Assembly: GCA_007570785.1 (NCBI GenBank)
Contig: ML664161.1
Span: 3,866,171 to 3,930,170 of the forward strand
Source: Antilocapra americana
Lineage: Eukaryota; Chordata; Mammalia; Artiodactyla; Antilocapridae
Length of the DNA stretch: 64,000 bases
Reading direction: 5' to 3'
Below, piece after piece: positions 33,576-43,750 of this stretch (the first letter of the stretch is position 1; the number at the start of each line of letters is the position of its first letter). The position numbers and the translations under genes were made by a program. Below the pieces are notes generated by a model. The model did no database searches. It had not been told where the DNA came from and saw only the letters and a list, made by a program, of their open reading frames with translations.

Positions 33576-34479
33576 TGTGTCAGTTATTTGCTTGTTACAA
33601 GTTCCAGCATATTCATGGAAATCAGTTTAACATTAAGTGAAAGTTTTATTAGAAAATTGTTTTTGACGAGGCATTAGTATATTAAGGAAATTTTCACACA
33701 TAAAATAGAATCTTCATTAGTCCATTGTATTTTGCTTCCATTTTTTGTATGATTAACACATAGCCTAAGTGCCCTTAGTTTGGCACTTATGAAGTGCCAA
33801 AGTAGATTTCAGCTTTTCAATTAAGAAGTGGAATCATCCTCCACACAATATCTTCTGTCCTAAAATTTATCTTGAAATAAGCTAGACAGCAACTCAACAA
33901 ACACATGGTATAAGAACATATTCACAAGACTGCTTGGTCTTGGTTTCTAAGTAGCTAGGATCAAGTTTTTCCCCTCCCACTGGTAAACTATGTATTCTCA
34001 AGTTGAATATTAATAAATCAGCTACAGCAGTTTCTATATCTTTGCCTGTGAAAAAGGAATGATGGTCATTTGTTCTAATTTTATGGGAAGACGCAATATT
34101 GGTTCATAATCAGGGACTCAGTAAATGGCTTCAGAAACTGGATATAAAATCCATCAAGATATCCCTACAAATCCTCAGCTTGATGTTAAATGAAATATTA
34201 TAAGTGACTTTTAAAAATTTAAATAACAATGCCTTATTATTCTTCATCTTGAGTAAGTTCCAAGAAGGATATGAGAACCACTGCTGATGCTATTTGATAA
34301 GAAATTATATTACGGATTATGCTATGGTGGTTTTTAATTTACAGAGATGGTGTAAATTAAATAGTAATGTCTTTTGCTTCTTTAAAGAATTCCAATGGGA
34401 TTGCACAGATCTGAATATAAAGATATTATTATCTCAGTTGTCATGACTATTGTCAAGAATTCAATGATTATTTGTTTTT
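33576..34479. other. Unassigned, with a small perfect hairpin
   Basis: A 10-bp perfect inverted repeat with a 3-nt loop lies at 33779-33801 (tttggcactt / aagtgccaaa). No other element recognised. Confidence 0.45.
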
Positions 34480-34990
34480 TGCCTCCACAAATTAGAGAAA
34501 CTACAAATATAGTGCTCAGACGTGCAGATGCTTAAGACAGATGGCTGTGTTCAAACCCAGGCCCTACTGCATATTTACTGAGGGACAATATGCTATTTCT
34601 TAACATCTCTATTTCTCCATGTATTTATTATCTGTAACATGGATAGTGGGGTGTTCCTGGTGGCTCAGCAGTAAAGAATCTGTGCTTGCCAATGCAGGGG
34701 ATGTAGGTTTGATCCCTTGGAGAAGGAAATGGCAAACCACTTCAGTATTCTTGTCTGGGAAATCCCATGGACAGAGGAGCCTGGCAGGCTACAGTCCATA
34801 GGGTCATAATGGAGTCAGACAGGACTTGACAACTCAACAACAACAACAACAACAATGTTGATAATAATAGTACATTCCTTGAAAGACTGGTGATATGATT
34901 CCATTTTACTAATAGTTATAAAGTGCTCAAAAAAATGTCTGTCATATTGCCAAGTAGTCTGCAAATTTAGTGGTATTGTTATTGTAGTTT
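34480..34990 (+). mobile_element. MIR SINE split by a Bov-tA insertion
   Basis: The left part (34505-34647) shows 'ggctgtgttcaaacccaggc', 'tatttcttaacatctctatt', 'tatctgtaacatggata'; the right part (34858-34985) continues 'gataataatagtacattcct' and 'ataaagtgctcaaaaaaatg'. Together they give one continuous MIR core in the correct order, so the younger SINE at 34648-34855 landed inside it. Confidence 0.75.
34648..34855 (+). mobile_element. Bov-tA SINE with (CAA)n tail
   Basis: Head 'gtgttcctggtggctcagca', B box 'ggtttgatcccttggag' (with a deletion), body 'ttcagtattcttgtctggga', 'ctacagtccatagggtcata', tail 'caactcaacaacaacaac'. It is inserted in a MIR; the target duplication is not clearly visible. 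Confidence 0.93.
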
Positions 34991-35279
34991 ATAATCAATG
35001 TTGGTTTCAGTTAACCATTTAAAAAAATATTTCACACTTTACCTCTTATACATCTTGTCTTCAACTTGTTATTTATTTCCCTTAAAACTTTTACATCTTT
35101 AAATGACTACTTCAGGGGTAAATGCTCTCTATTTGCTAAAATGGTCATTTCACCATCCCTTCTTATATGTCAGACTTCTTCATACAGAATTATAGTTTCT
35201 ATTATCTGAAAACATAATGTATATTATTATAAGGTCTTGGAGCTTCAATTTTTACTGTTAAAAATTTATTGTTAGTGTA

Positions 35280-36520
35280 ATTGTTCTTCCTTGGAGAACT
35301 CTCTCTGTGTCCTACATACACATATATTTTTTTCTTCCTTTAGTGCTTTTTGTTTGGCTTTTGTTGAAGGTTCAGTACCATCTATCTAGGTGTGTATCTT
35401 TACTTTTCCTTGGAATCTGTTGAGTTTTCAAGGTTTAAGATTGATGACTTTCTCAAATTCTGAAAAATTGACAGCCATTATTTCCTAAAGTCTTAAATCC
35501 TTCTCTTTTCATTGTTTCCTCCTACAAAGTTTATAGATCTCTCCTAACTTATTCTTCATATTTTCCCCTTTTTTCCTAGTTCTGTGTCCTTTAAAAATAA
35601 TTTTAATTATTTAGTAATTCTTTAATATTCTTTAATCATTTGAATATTCTTATATATAGACATAGATATATAGATATTCCAGATAAATATGTTTTGTTTC
35701 ACTATATATAATCTTCTACTTAATCTATTTTAGTTTTAAATTTTAATTAGCTTATTTTATTCCTATTCAATTACTACTTAAATCTATTTAGTCATCACTT
35801 ATGGTCTTTTGTTTCTTCATGACATTTCAAGCTGCTATTTCTTAAAGCTTAATGTCTTATTATATCTATCCTTAAACAAGTTTATATTCTGTGCCTAATA
35901 ATTCCAAAAATTGATTTCCAATTTCTGTTATTTCTTTGGGCTTTCTTTCTGTTTCCTTTGATATAATTTGTTTTTGACTATTTCCTTGGAGTTTAGCTAT
36001 GGAAATTATAGGAGACCTCTATTCAAGGTTCATTCCTCAAGAAAAGATTTTCATTTGCTTTTGTGGATCACCTAGAGCTATTTCAACCCTCCTTATTCAC
36101 AAATATAAAGAGAATTCACTTTATTTTTTTTTTATTGTTTTTGCCATACATTGTCATGATATCACCATGGGTTTACATATGCTTCCCCTCCGGAACCCCC
36201 CTCCCTCTTCCCTCCCCCCCGGGAAATCTCTCTGCACCAGTCCCGAGCATCAATCCTGGGCTGGCGATTGATTAGACACATGACAATTAACATGCTTCAA
36301 TGCCCTTCTCCCATATCATCCCACCCTTACCCTCATCCACAAGAGAATTCACTTTAAAATAAGTTTTTCTCAGTAGTGTTTTTTAGACCTGATAGGCATT
36401 ATGAGTTCAAAGCAAAAATTTCTAAGTGCGTCAGTTTGTGGTTTTAAATTACCATGAATGACATAAAGCACTTATTCAGTGCCTTCTGCTTTACATCAAA
36501 TATGTAAATGATGAGGATCA
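35280..36520 (-). mobile_element. Ancient L1M-type fragment, split by a young L1 stub
   Basis: Minus-orientation blocks 'atctaggtgtgtatctttac', 'ttgacagccattatttccta', 'aaagtttatagatctctcct', 'gcctaataattccaaaaatt' belong to an old L1M region. The match continues past the stub at 36108-36356. Low identity; ends approximate. Confidence 0.55.
36108..36356 (-). mobile_element. Short L1 3'-end stub with 16-bp target duplications
   Basis: L1 3' UTR in minus orientation, 36124-36340, from poly(T) to 'taccctcatccac'. The perfect repeat aagagaattcacttta flanks it (36108-36123 and 36341-36356); the original site reads TTT/AAAA. Its sequence is nearly the same as the stub at 942-1222, which suggests the same young subfamily. 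Confidence 0.95.
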
Positions 36521-37569
36521 CAACCTTTTGCAGGAATCTTATGTTATCCTTTCCCACTGTTGGGTCCTAGGCTGTATCTTCTGTTCCCCATGCAGCCATC
36601 AACATGGATGTCAGGAACAGAAGTGGATCTCCAAGTACAGAAATATAAACTTGACCTCAGGAAATGAAAGAAGACTTCAGGAAAGACAGGGTTTAAGACC
36701 CATTTTATTTATTTTCTTTCACTTATCTACTTTCCCACTCGTTGAGTCTCTGCAGACACCTTACTACCATACTAGCTTCACAAAGCCTTTTCATTTTTTA
36801 TTCAATATCTATTTCTTCTAATTAACAGGATCATTCAACATATTGAAAAAAGATATCAATGAACATTTCTTCATAATAAAAATGTGACTTGAAACTTTTC
36901 TTCATTCTCAGGACTTTGAGCTGACGATTTTTTCTGTCACATTTCAGAATGTAGTCTTGGAAATTAAAATTATTTAATTCTGGAGTAGCCATTAAAATTG
37001 GGATAGCCGAATAGGGCTCTAAAGAATTAAGAAAGGGCAAAAACATTTAGCTCTTTATTTTAGTGGAGGCATGTATGGGCTATTCTGCCAGTTATTTTTG
37101 CCCGTATCTTTACCTCCTAATGCCCATAAAGCAAAAATTATAAAACTAAACTATAAAGCTTAAATGCAATTGAAAGAATTTGTTAAACTGCAGTGGATTC
37201 AATTGAGATGACAATGGATTGAGGTAAAAGGCTAGCAGGTATAAGGATAAATTAAAACAAATACAACTGGTACTTTGGTATTAAAAAGGGAGTTGGGGCA
37301 AGACTGTGCCCTATTCATAGCTCAGAATTTATCCTCCTTCCACTAGATTCCATCTGTTGAGAGGATATACCTGGGCTGCTGTAAACTGTTAAAAATTATT
37401 TTTGATTCACTTGATAAGGTAGATCTGGGGAGCGACATATGAGGTGATTAGACTAAGCCTATGTGAGATTTATTACCTCACACTAAGCTCCACAGTATAA
37501 AAGGACATCCTGAGAAAAAACTGAAATTTTCTTTTCTTCACCAGTCTGATGCCTACTGTCCTTCAAAAA
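36521..37569. other. Unassigned
   Basis: No element recognised. A TATA-like 'cagtataaaagga' occurs near 37492, but nothing else supports a promoter. The 97-codon plus frame at 36528-36821 has no motif. Confidence 0.4.
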
Positions 37570-37782
37570 GGGGCTTCACAGATGGCTCAGCAGCAAAGAA
37601 TCTACCTGCAAAGCAGGTGGCATAGGGTCAATCTCTGGGTCAAAAAGATTCATTGGAGAAGGAGATGAGAACCCACTTCAGTATTCTTGCCTAGAAAATT
37701 CTGTGGACAGAGGAACCTGGTGGGCTACAGTTCATGGGATCACCAAGAGTTGAACATAACTGAGCAACTAAAGAACAACAAC
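37570..37782 (+). mobile_element. Bov-tA SINE
   Basis: Head 'ggggcttcacagatggctca', B-box region 'gggtcaatctctgggtcaa', body 'ttcagtattcttgcctagaa', 'gctacagttcatgggatcac', tail 'gagcaactaaagaacaacaa'. Confidence 0.93.
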
Positions 37783-37936
37783 CATAAATAACCGAAACTC
37801 ACTTCACTCTTTATTTGTCCTATTTTTAACCCCAGAGCTTTTATAGAAAAATAAAGCATTATTTACTTTTAATCACGCCTTCTCAGTCTCTACAAGTCTA
37901 TGTCTCTCATCTAGTTTTATTTTTAACTTCTTTTCT

Positions 37937-38990
37937 CAGTTCAGTCGCTCAGTCATGTCTGATTTTTTGTGACTCCATGGACTGCAACACACCAAGCTTC
38001 CCTGTCCATCACCAACTCCCGGAATCTACTCAAACTCATGTCCATCAAGTCGGTGATGCCATCCAACCATCTCATCCTCTGTGATCCCCTTCTCCTTTCA
38101 CCTTCAATCTTTCCCAACATCAGGGTCTATTCCAATGAGTCAGTTCTTCACATCAGGTGGCCAAAGTATTGGAATTTCAGCTTCAACATCAGTCCTTCCA
38201 ATGAATATTCAGGACTTACTTCCTTCAGGATGGACTGGTTGGATCTCCTTGCAGGCCAAGAGACTCAAGAGTCTTCTCCAATACCACAGTTCAAAAGAAT
38301 CATTTCTTTGACACTCAGCTTTTTGTTATAGTCCAACTCTCACATCCATACATGACCACTGGAAAACCCATAGCCTTGACTAGATGGACCTTTGTTGGCA
38401 AAGTAATGTCTCTGCTTTTCAATATGCTGTCTACTTTGGTCATAACTTTTCTCCCAAGGAGCAAGCATCTTTTAATTTCATGGCTGCAGTCACCATCTGC
38501 AGTGATTTTGGAGCTCATAAAAATAAAGTCTGTCACTGTTTCCATTGTTTCCCCATCTATTTGCCATGAAGTGATGGGACCAGATGCCACGATCTTAGTT
38601 TTCTGAATGTTGAGTTTTAAGTCAACTTTTTCACTCTCCTCTTTCACTTTCATCAAGAGGCTCTTTAGTATTTCTTTGCTTTCTGCTATAAGGGTGATGT
38701 CAGCTGCATTTTTGAGGTTATTAATATTTCTCCTAGAAATCTTGATTCCCGCTTGTGCTTCGTCCAGCCCAGCATTTCACATGATGTACTATGTATATAG
38801 GCTAAATAAGCAGGGTGACAATAGACAGGCTTGACATACTCCTTTCTCAATTTGAAACCAGTCTGTTCTATGTCCAGTTCTAACTGTTGCTTCTTGACCT
38901 GCATATAGATTTCTCAGGAAGTAGGTCAAGTGGTTTGGTATTCCCATCTCTTTAAGAATTTTCCACAATTTGTTGTGACCCACACAGTGG
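37937..38990 (-). mobile_element. BovB (RTE LINE) 3' third
   Basis: Minus-orientation BovB from the reverse transcriptase region (right end, 'cagtttgttgtgacccac') to the 3' terminus at 37937 ('cagttcagtcgctcagtc'). Minus-strand frames 38789-38983 (HNKLWKILKEMGIP..) and 38315-38656 (113 codons: VKEESEKVDLKLNIQKTK .. [10 protein letters not shown]) are readable. YADD falls in the frame break between them. Possible imperfect target duplication: cttcttttct at 37927-37936 against cttctttct at 38995-39003. Confidence 0.93.
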
Positions 38991-39230
38991 ATACCTTCTT
39001 TCTAGGTAGAGAAAAAAAAAGATGGTGTGTCTATTAACTTATGATGCCTAATATTGTGCATTTAATAGACAGTCGGTAAATCTGGTTAACCAATAATATA
39101 AATGTGGAACAAATCCACATAGTGTTTTCTTTATCTCAGTGTTGAAGTATCTATGAGAGAACTTTGAATAATGATAAGAATTCAGCTAATTAAGATTTGA
39201 AAATCTGTTACCCAAATATATTTTATTCTG

Positions 39231-39372
39231 TGTAGTCCATGGGGTTGTAAAGAGTTGTACAGAGCAAGTTTCACTCACTCGTTCACTCTTAAACATTGGC
39301 ATTCTTATTAAGGTTTCTCTGGTGGCTCAGATGGTAAAGAACCTGCTTGTCAATTCAAGAGACCCAGGTTAG
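39231..39372 (+). mobile_element. Two SINE scraps in tail-then-head order
   Basis: 39231-39288 is a Bov-tA 3' part ('tgtagtccatggggttgtaa' to 'tcactcactcgttcactc'); 39311-39372 is a Bov-tA head ('ggtttctctggtggctcaga', 'gacccaggttaggtt') that stops in the B box. The middle of neither is present. Confidence 0.8.
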
Positions 39373-40898
39373 GTTAAAATTTCAAAGCTTAGGATTTTTC
39401 ACTAGCCTGTTTGTTAAAAAGATATTAATAATCAACTAATGCAATTATTTTAACAGAGTGTTTAACTAGGTAACTGAAATGAATTCATGCACCAATTTAA
39501 ATTGCATTTAATCTAAGTGGTCTAAGGTACACCTTCAACAGTATCATTATTATTATTTATAGTGATAAAACTAATAAGAAATATTCCTAAAATTGATTAT
39601 GTGTGTAAAATTATAAGTATTCCTGGAGCAAAGGACACAAGAGTGATTGTAAGACTAGAATGTGGGGGAGTTAATGAAGAGACATCCATACACACACTGA
39701 GTGAGTGCTAAGGTGTTTCTGCTGTTTACATTTATGGAGAGCCTATTATGGCTTAGGAAAGTGACTAGTGTAAATACGCAAGAAATTTAGGCCTTGAGGA
39801 GCTCAAAAGAGCAATGACCTAATTAATTTAACTGTTAAAAAGATTTATTTGGAAATCATTTGAAGATTATTTTAAAAGCAGTTGTACATTTTGTAGGATA
39901 AGTTTAACATCAGAGGAAAGTAATAGGACCGATGTAATCTTTTCATTTAAAGGTAAGTTAAGTCAATAGCAGATGGAATTGGATAAGAGCTTCAATTTTG
40001 AGAAGCATTCCAAAAGCAGAATGGACAGTGCTGTTGACTGGTTCAAGAGGGTGAAGGACATTGATTTCTTGGTGCTCATAACAGGGGTTATCACATAGTA
40101 ATAATATTACTAAGTCTATGGAAAGGGGGATATAAAGGCCTCAAAAATATAAGTGGGATAAATTTTTGATGGGTTGGTATAGATATGCAGTTTTCTATCA
40201 TACTTTTTCTTTTAAACAAAAGAATCTTAATTTTCAAATGAGCTTAATGAATAAAATGGATGATACAAGTATTTTATCAAAGTTTTTATGTACATTAAAA
40301 GCTGTTTAAAATAAAATCAATTAATTTTTATTAAAACAAATTGTAAAATTGGGGGTTATGCGAAAAGGTTAATATGCAACACCAGCTGTGTGATGAAATG
40401 TATTCTTATATCTTATTTTGGTTTCACAGTATTTAAAAATATTAATTAACTTAGTTTTGTGTCACAACCATGTTATTGAAATCTTACCTTGCCTAATTAA
40501 ACTAAGCTCTGATGATTGGATAATCTTTATTCTGAATTCTCAAGAAAAACATATTTATGAGAAGAATTTAATGTGGTTTTGGTCTCCATGCATTAAAATT
40601 TGGTATATAATGTATTTGTGTTATAATTATTACTATTTTAAAAAGAGGTGATACATTTCAAATGGCTTTGATTGAATAGATGTGGAGCTCCTGAATTGCA
40701 TATGAGAAATCAATGATTCTGTGGAACAAGATTTAAAGCACTTTCAGCCTCTTGCTTTTCAGAGTTGTGAAAGGGGCTTCATTCCCTGTACCTCTCTATG
40801 CCACCCATGATTATTTGAGCAAGAATCCAGGAAGCAATGGCTCAGCAGTGATCAGAATCATAGCACAGGAGGCAAACCAGAAGCATTTTGCTGGTCCT
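39373..40898. other. Unassigned AT-rich sequence
   Basis: No element recognised in 1.5 kb. The 77-codon plus frame at 40418-40651 has no motif. Confidence 0.45.
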
Positions 40899-41367
40899 TG
40901 CATTTGCCTATTACTCCAGGTGTTTCTTGACTTCCTACTTTTGCATTCCAGTCCCCTATAATGAAAAGGACATCTTTTGGGCGTGTTAGTTCTAAAAGGT
41001 CTTTTTTTTTTTTTTTTCCTAAAAGGTCGTTTAGGTCTTCATAGAGCCGTTCAACTTCAGCTTCTTCAGCGTTACTGGTCGGGGCATAGACTTGGATTAC
41101 TGTGATATTGAATGATTTGCCTTGGAAATGAACAGAGATCATTCTGTCATTTTTGATATTGTATTCAAGTACTGCATTTTGAACTCTTTTGTTAACTATG
41201 ATAGCTACTCCATTTCTTCTAATGGATTCCTGCCCACAATAATAGATATAATGGTCATCTAAGTTAAATTCACCCATTCCAGTCCATCTTAATTCACTGA
41301 TTCCTAGAATGTTAACGTTCACTCTTGCCATCTCCTGTTTGACCACTTCCGATTTGCCATGATTCAT
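40858..41367 (-). pseudogene. BovB apurinic endonuclease domain, open frame
   Basis: 169 codons without a stop on the minus strand. The product is an RTE-type AP endonuclease domain: ISELRW with the expected metal-binding Glu (residue 25), YAPT (94-97) and GDWN (138-141). A nine-residue insert with five lysines (118-122) lies between the YAPT and GDWN blocks; it is in frame because the DNA insertion is 27 bp. The His-containing end of the domain and all of the reverse transcriptase are absent, and the last 20 residues are read-through of flanking DNA, so it cannot be active. Confidence 0.85.
40992..41028. repeat. 16-T tract between 10-bp direct repeats inside BovB
   Basis: ctaaaaggtc at 40992-41001 and 41019-41028 encloses sixteen T and one C. 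Uninterrupted BovB copies have a single copy of this site and no T-run. It looks like a retrotransposed tail without a body, and adds exactly 27 bp. Confidence 0.85.
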
Positions 41368-41394
41368 GGACCTAACATTTCAGGTTTTTATTCA

Positions 41395-41465
41395 ATATTG
41401 CTCTTTACAGTCTACGGCCATACCACCCTGAACGCGCCCGATCTCGTCGATATTGCCCTTTACAG
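41395..41465 (+). pseudogene. 5S rRNA 5' fragment inserted in BovB, with target duplications
   Basis: Positions 41410-41448 are identical to the first 39 nucleotides of mammalian 5S rRNA as I remember it, from its 5' terminus (gtctacggccataccaccct) through the A-box region to 'gatctcgtc'. Downstream 5S sequence, including most of the internal control region, is absent, so it cannot be a gene. It is bounded by BovB sequence repeated on both sides: atattgctctttacag at 41395-41410 and atattgccctttacag at 41450-41465 (15 of 16 identical). There is no poly(A). The structure fits a tailless, 3'-truncated retropseudogene. Confidence 0.88.
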
Positions 41466-41505
41466 CATCGGACCTTGCTTCTATCACCAGTCACATCCAC
41501 ATCCA

Positions 41506-41989
41506 AGTGCCAAAAATGCCACTCTGGAAATTCCAGCTTCTGATAAAAACAGAATAGCCTGTACTTAATTAAGTACTATAATTAGTACTTGCTATAACTA
41601 ATTCTAACATTGGGAAAATATAGCTCTTAAACTGTTTTAAAGCACTGGAGTATCACCAAAATCTAGTAGAATCTAAAGGGCTTTAACCTTTAAAATAGAA
41701 AACATACTGGATGCGAGTCACATGTATGCCTTCCCCCACCACCAACCCCTGCAGGGGAATATACCAGCTGGTTGTGAAAGGTAAAGCTGAATCAGGCAGC
41801 CAAGTTATTGGATTAAGAAGTCAGACACTAGAGTTGAGTTGCCAGAACAGGGAGAAATAAAGAAAGGAGTTCTGTAAAAAGGGAGTCAGAGAGGAGACAA
41901 CACTTGAACATCCAGAGGATAATAAAGATAATATAATCCAGTCTATTCCAATCTCTTAATGGTTAAAATATTGTCATTAATAACTGTAT
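41506..41989. other. Unassigned
   Basis: Contains a 16-bp perfect palindrome, gtacttaattaagtac, at 41561-41576. No element recognised. Confidence 0.45.
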
Positions 41990-42670
41990 TCTGGCAGGCA
42001 AAACTCTAAGATGACCCCACCAAGTCCTCACTCTGATGTAGACACTCTCTATATGATGGATTTTGTTCTCATGATCATGTTATGGCTCATACAGAGTTGA
42101 ATTTAATCACAAGAGCTCTTTAAATCTGGGTTCAGAAGTCAGATTCTTTTACATCTCAAAATGTAAAAGGGATTTGATGCAAGAGAAATTCTGCATTGTT
42201 TGTTTTAAAGTGGAGCCACATAGCAAGGAATGCTACAATGCAGTATCCCCAGGTTTGGTGGGAAAGATCCCCTGGAGAAGGAAATGGTAACCCACTCCAG
42301 TATTCTTGCCTAGAAAATTCCATGGACAGAGAAGCCTGGCAGGCAACAGTCCATGGGGTTGCCAAGAGTCGGACTCAGAAACTAAACCACCAGAAAGGAA
42401 TGCAGGTAATCTTCAGCAGAGGAATGTAACTCTGACCCACACTCACAAGGATCTGAAATACCGCAACACCGAAGCTTGGCAAAAGACCCCAAGATACTGA
42501 TGAGAACATATGAGGCTGACAGCTTTGATACCAGCTTTGTGAGACTGTGAGTTGAAAACTAGTCATACCACATCAAAACTTCTGACCCATAGAACTGTTA
42601 GATAACAAATGTATTTGTTAAGCCACAAAGTATGTAGTAATTCATTGCACAGCAACAGAAAACTGATAAA
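41990..42670 (+). mobile_element. Ancient LTR-like repeat, split by a SINE
   Basis: 'gcaaaactctaagatgaccc', 'tttaatcacaagagctcttt', then after the SINE 'cttctgacccatagaactgt' with 'tagataacaaatg', 'ttgttaagccacaaagtatg' and 'cacagcaacagaaaactgat' recall a common mammalian MLT/MaLR-like LTR end. The family is not certain. Both halves are in the same order and strand. Confidence 0.5.
42225..42403 (+). mobile_element. Bov-tA SINE, 5'-truncated, with 9-bp target duplications
   Basis: Body 42234-42394, beginning inside the tRNA-like head at 'tacaatgcagtatcccc' and ending 'actcagaaactaaaccacc'. aaggaatgc flanks it at 42225-42233 and 42395-42403. Confidence 0.85.
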
Positions 42671-43234
42671 CCCATATTCAATTAGAAAAATGTCAAGAAT
42701 GAATGGTCAAAATTGAGGGTCTGCAGTGAAATGACTTTACCATTATTGTGGGGCCACCATGCACTACATCATAATTAGGTGTAACTCATTTGCTTTCTCA
42801 GTTGGGGCTATTGACAAATTGTAGACAGTAAAAATTGGCTTTTGAGAATCAAATTTAGAAATTAAATATATTCTGGCCATAAACACAAGTGGAGAATTTG
42901 TAAAATCCATGTAAAGTCTAGGTTGCCACTATAGCTACTTATTTTAAATTTAAGATTTTTTCAGAAAGGAATAATAAAATCATGATGCAAAGAATTTGGA
43001 AATAGAGGGAAGAAGGAAGAAGCATGGAGCTTAAATAATATTTTTCCCACAACAGTTAGTAGTGATAGGATGTTTGACATTTCCACCAGGGATATTCTGT
43101 TATAGGGTTTATATATTGTATCAACAGTATATGTAGGCACTTTATAGTTCAGTCATCATGCACTCATATACATGCATGTCCTCATGCATACAACTTAGTC
43201 ATCCTTTTTATTTTTAACGTAATGTTTTAATGTT
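42671..43234. other. Unassigned AT-rich sequence
   Basis: No element recognised. Confidence 0.45.
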
Positions 43235-43385
43235 ATTTCACAGGCTTCAGAACAATTATTTCAATACCTACATAGTATTTTATTGAGTGGATAGATAATA
43301 AGTTACTTAAATAAGTTTATATTGTTGGAGATTTAGTTTGTCTAATCTCTACATTGTTAATAATGCTAATTTATATCACCAGGTA
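43235..43385 (-). mobile_element. L1M fragment
   Basis: 'acatagtattttattgagtg' and 'tctacattgttaataatgct' follow the minus-strand L1 block 'ccattgtatggatatacc..attgtgaataatgctg'. Short and diverged. Confidence 0.5.
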
Positions 43386-43434
43386 AAATACTGCTTTTCC
43401 ATTGGTGCTGGTGGGGTGGGGGGAGGTTTACTTA

Positions 43435-43750
43435 AAATCGATCAGTTGGTAAAGAAGTGCCTGCAATGCAGGAGACCCCTAGTTTGACTCCTGGGTCAGG
43501 AAGATCCACTGGAGAAGGGATAGGCTACCCACTCCAGTATTCTTGGGCTTTGTTTGTGGCTTAGCTGGTAAACAATCCTCCTGCAATGAGAGAGACCTAA
43601 GGTTCAGTATCTGGGTTGGGAAGATCCCCTGGGGGAGAGACAGACTACCCACTCCATTATTCTGGCCTGGAGAATTCCATGGACTATACAGTCCATGGGG
43701 TTGCAAAGAGTCGGACACGAAACAGCGACTTTCACTTTCACTTTTTTTCA
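43435..43750 (+). mobile_element. Dimeric Bov-tA2-type SINE
   Basis: First head-body (43440-43545) 'gatcagttggtaaagaagtg', 'actccagtattcttgggctt'; second head-body (43546-43735) 'gtggcttagctggtaaacaa', 'ttattctggcctggagaatt', 'atacagtccatggggttgca', and the subfamily-typical tail 'gcgactttcactttcacttt'. Same architecture as the minus-strand copy at 30.8 kb. Confidence 0.9.

Larger units (their letters stand above)
40899..41505 (-). mobile_element. BovB 5'/endonuclease fragment lacking its 3' end
   Basis: Minus-orientation BovB covering part of the 5' region and the endonuclease domain, ending in sense direction at 'ctggagtaataggcaaatgc'. A LINE copy that keeps 5' sequence but has no 3' end is unusual and implies a later deletion or a rearrangement. 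It carries two insertions: poly(T) at 41002-41028 and a 5S rRNA piece at 41411-41465. Confidence 0.92.

Noticed and set aside
37470..37560. TATA-box promoter ('cagtataaaagga')
   Set aside because: A single TATA-like string in AT-rich DNA with no downstream coding sequence or other promoter elements.
41410..41448. Possible 5S rRNA gene
   Set aside because: Only the first 39 nt of about 120 are present, the remaining internal promoter elements and terminator are missing, and it lies between target duplications inside a LINE.
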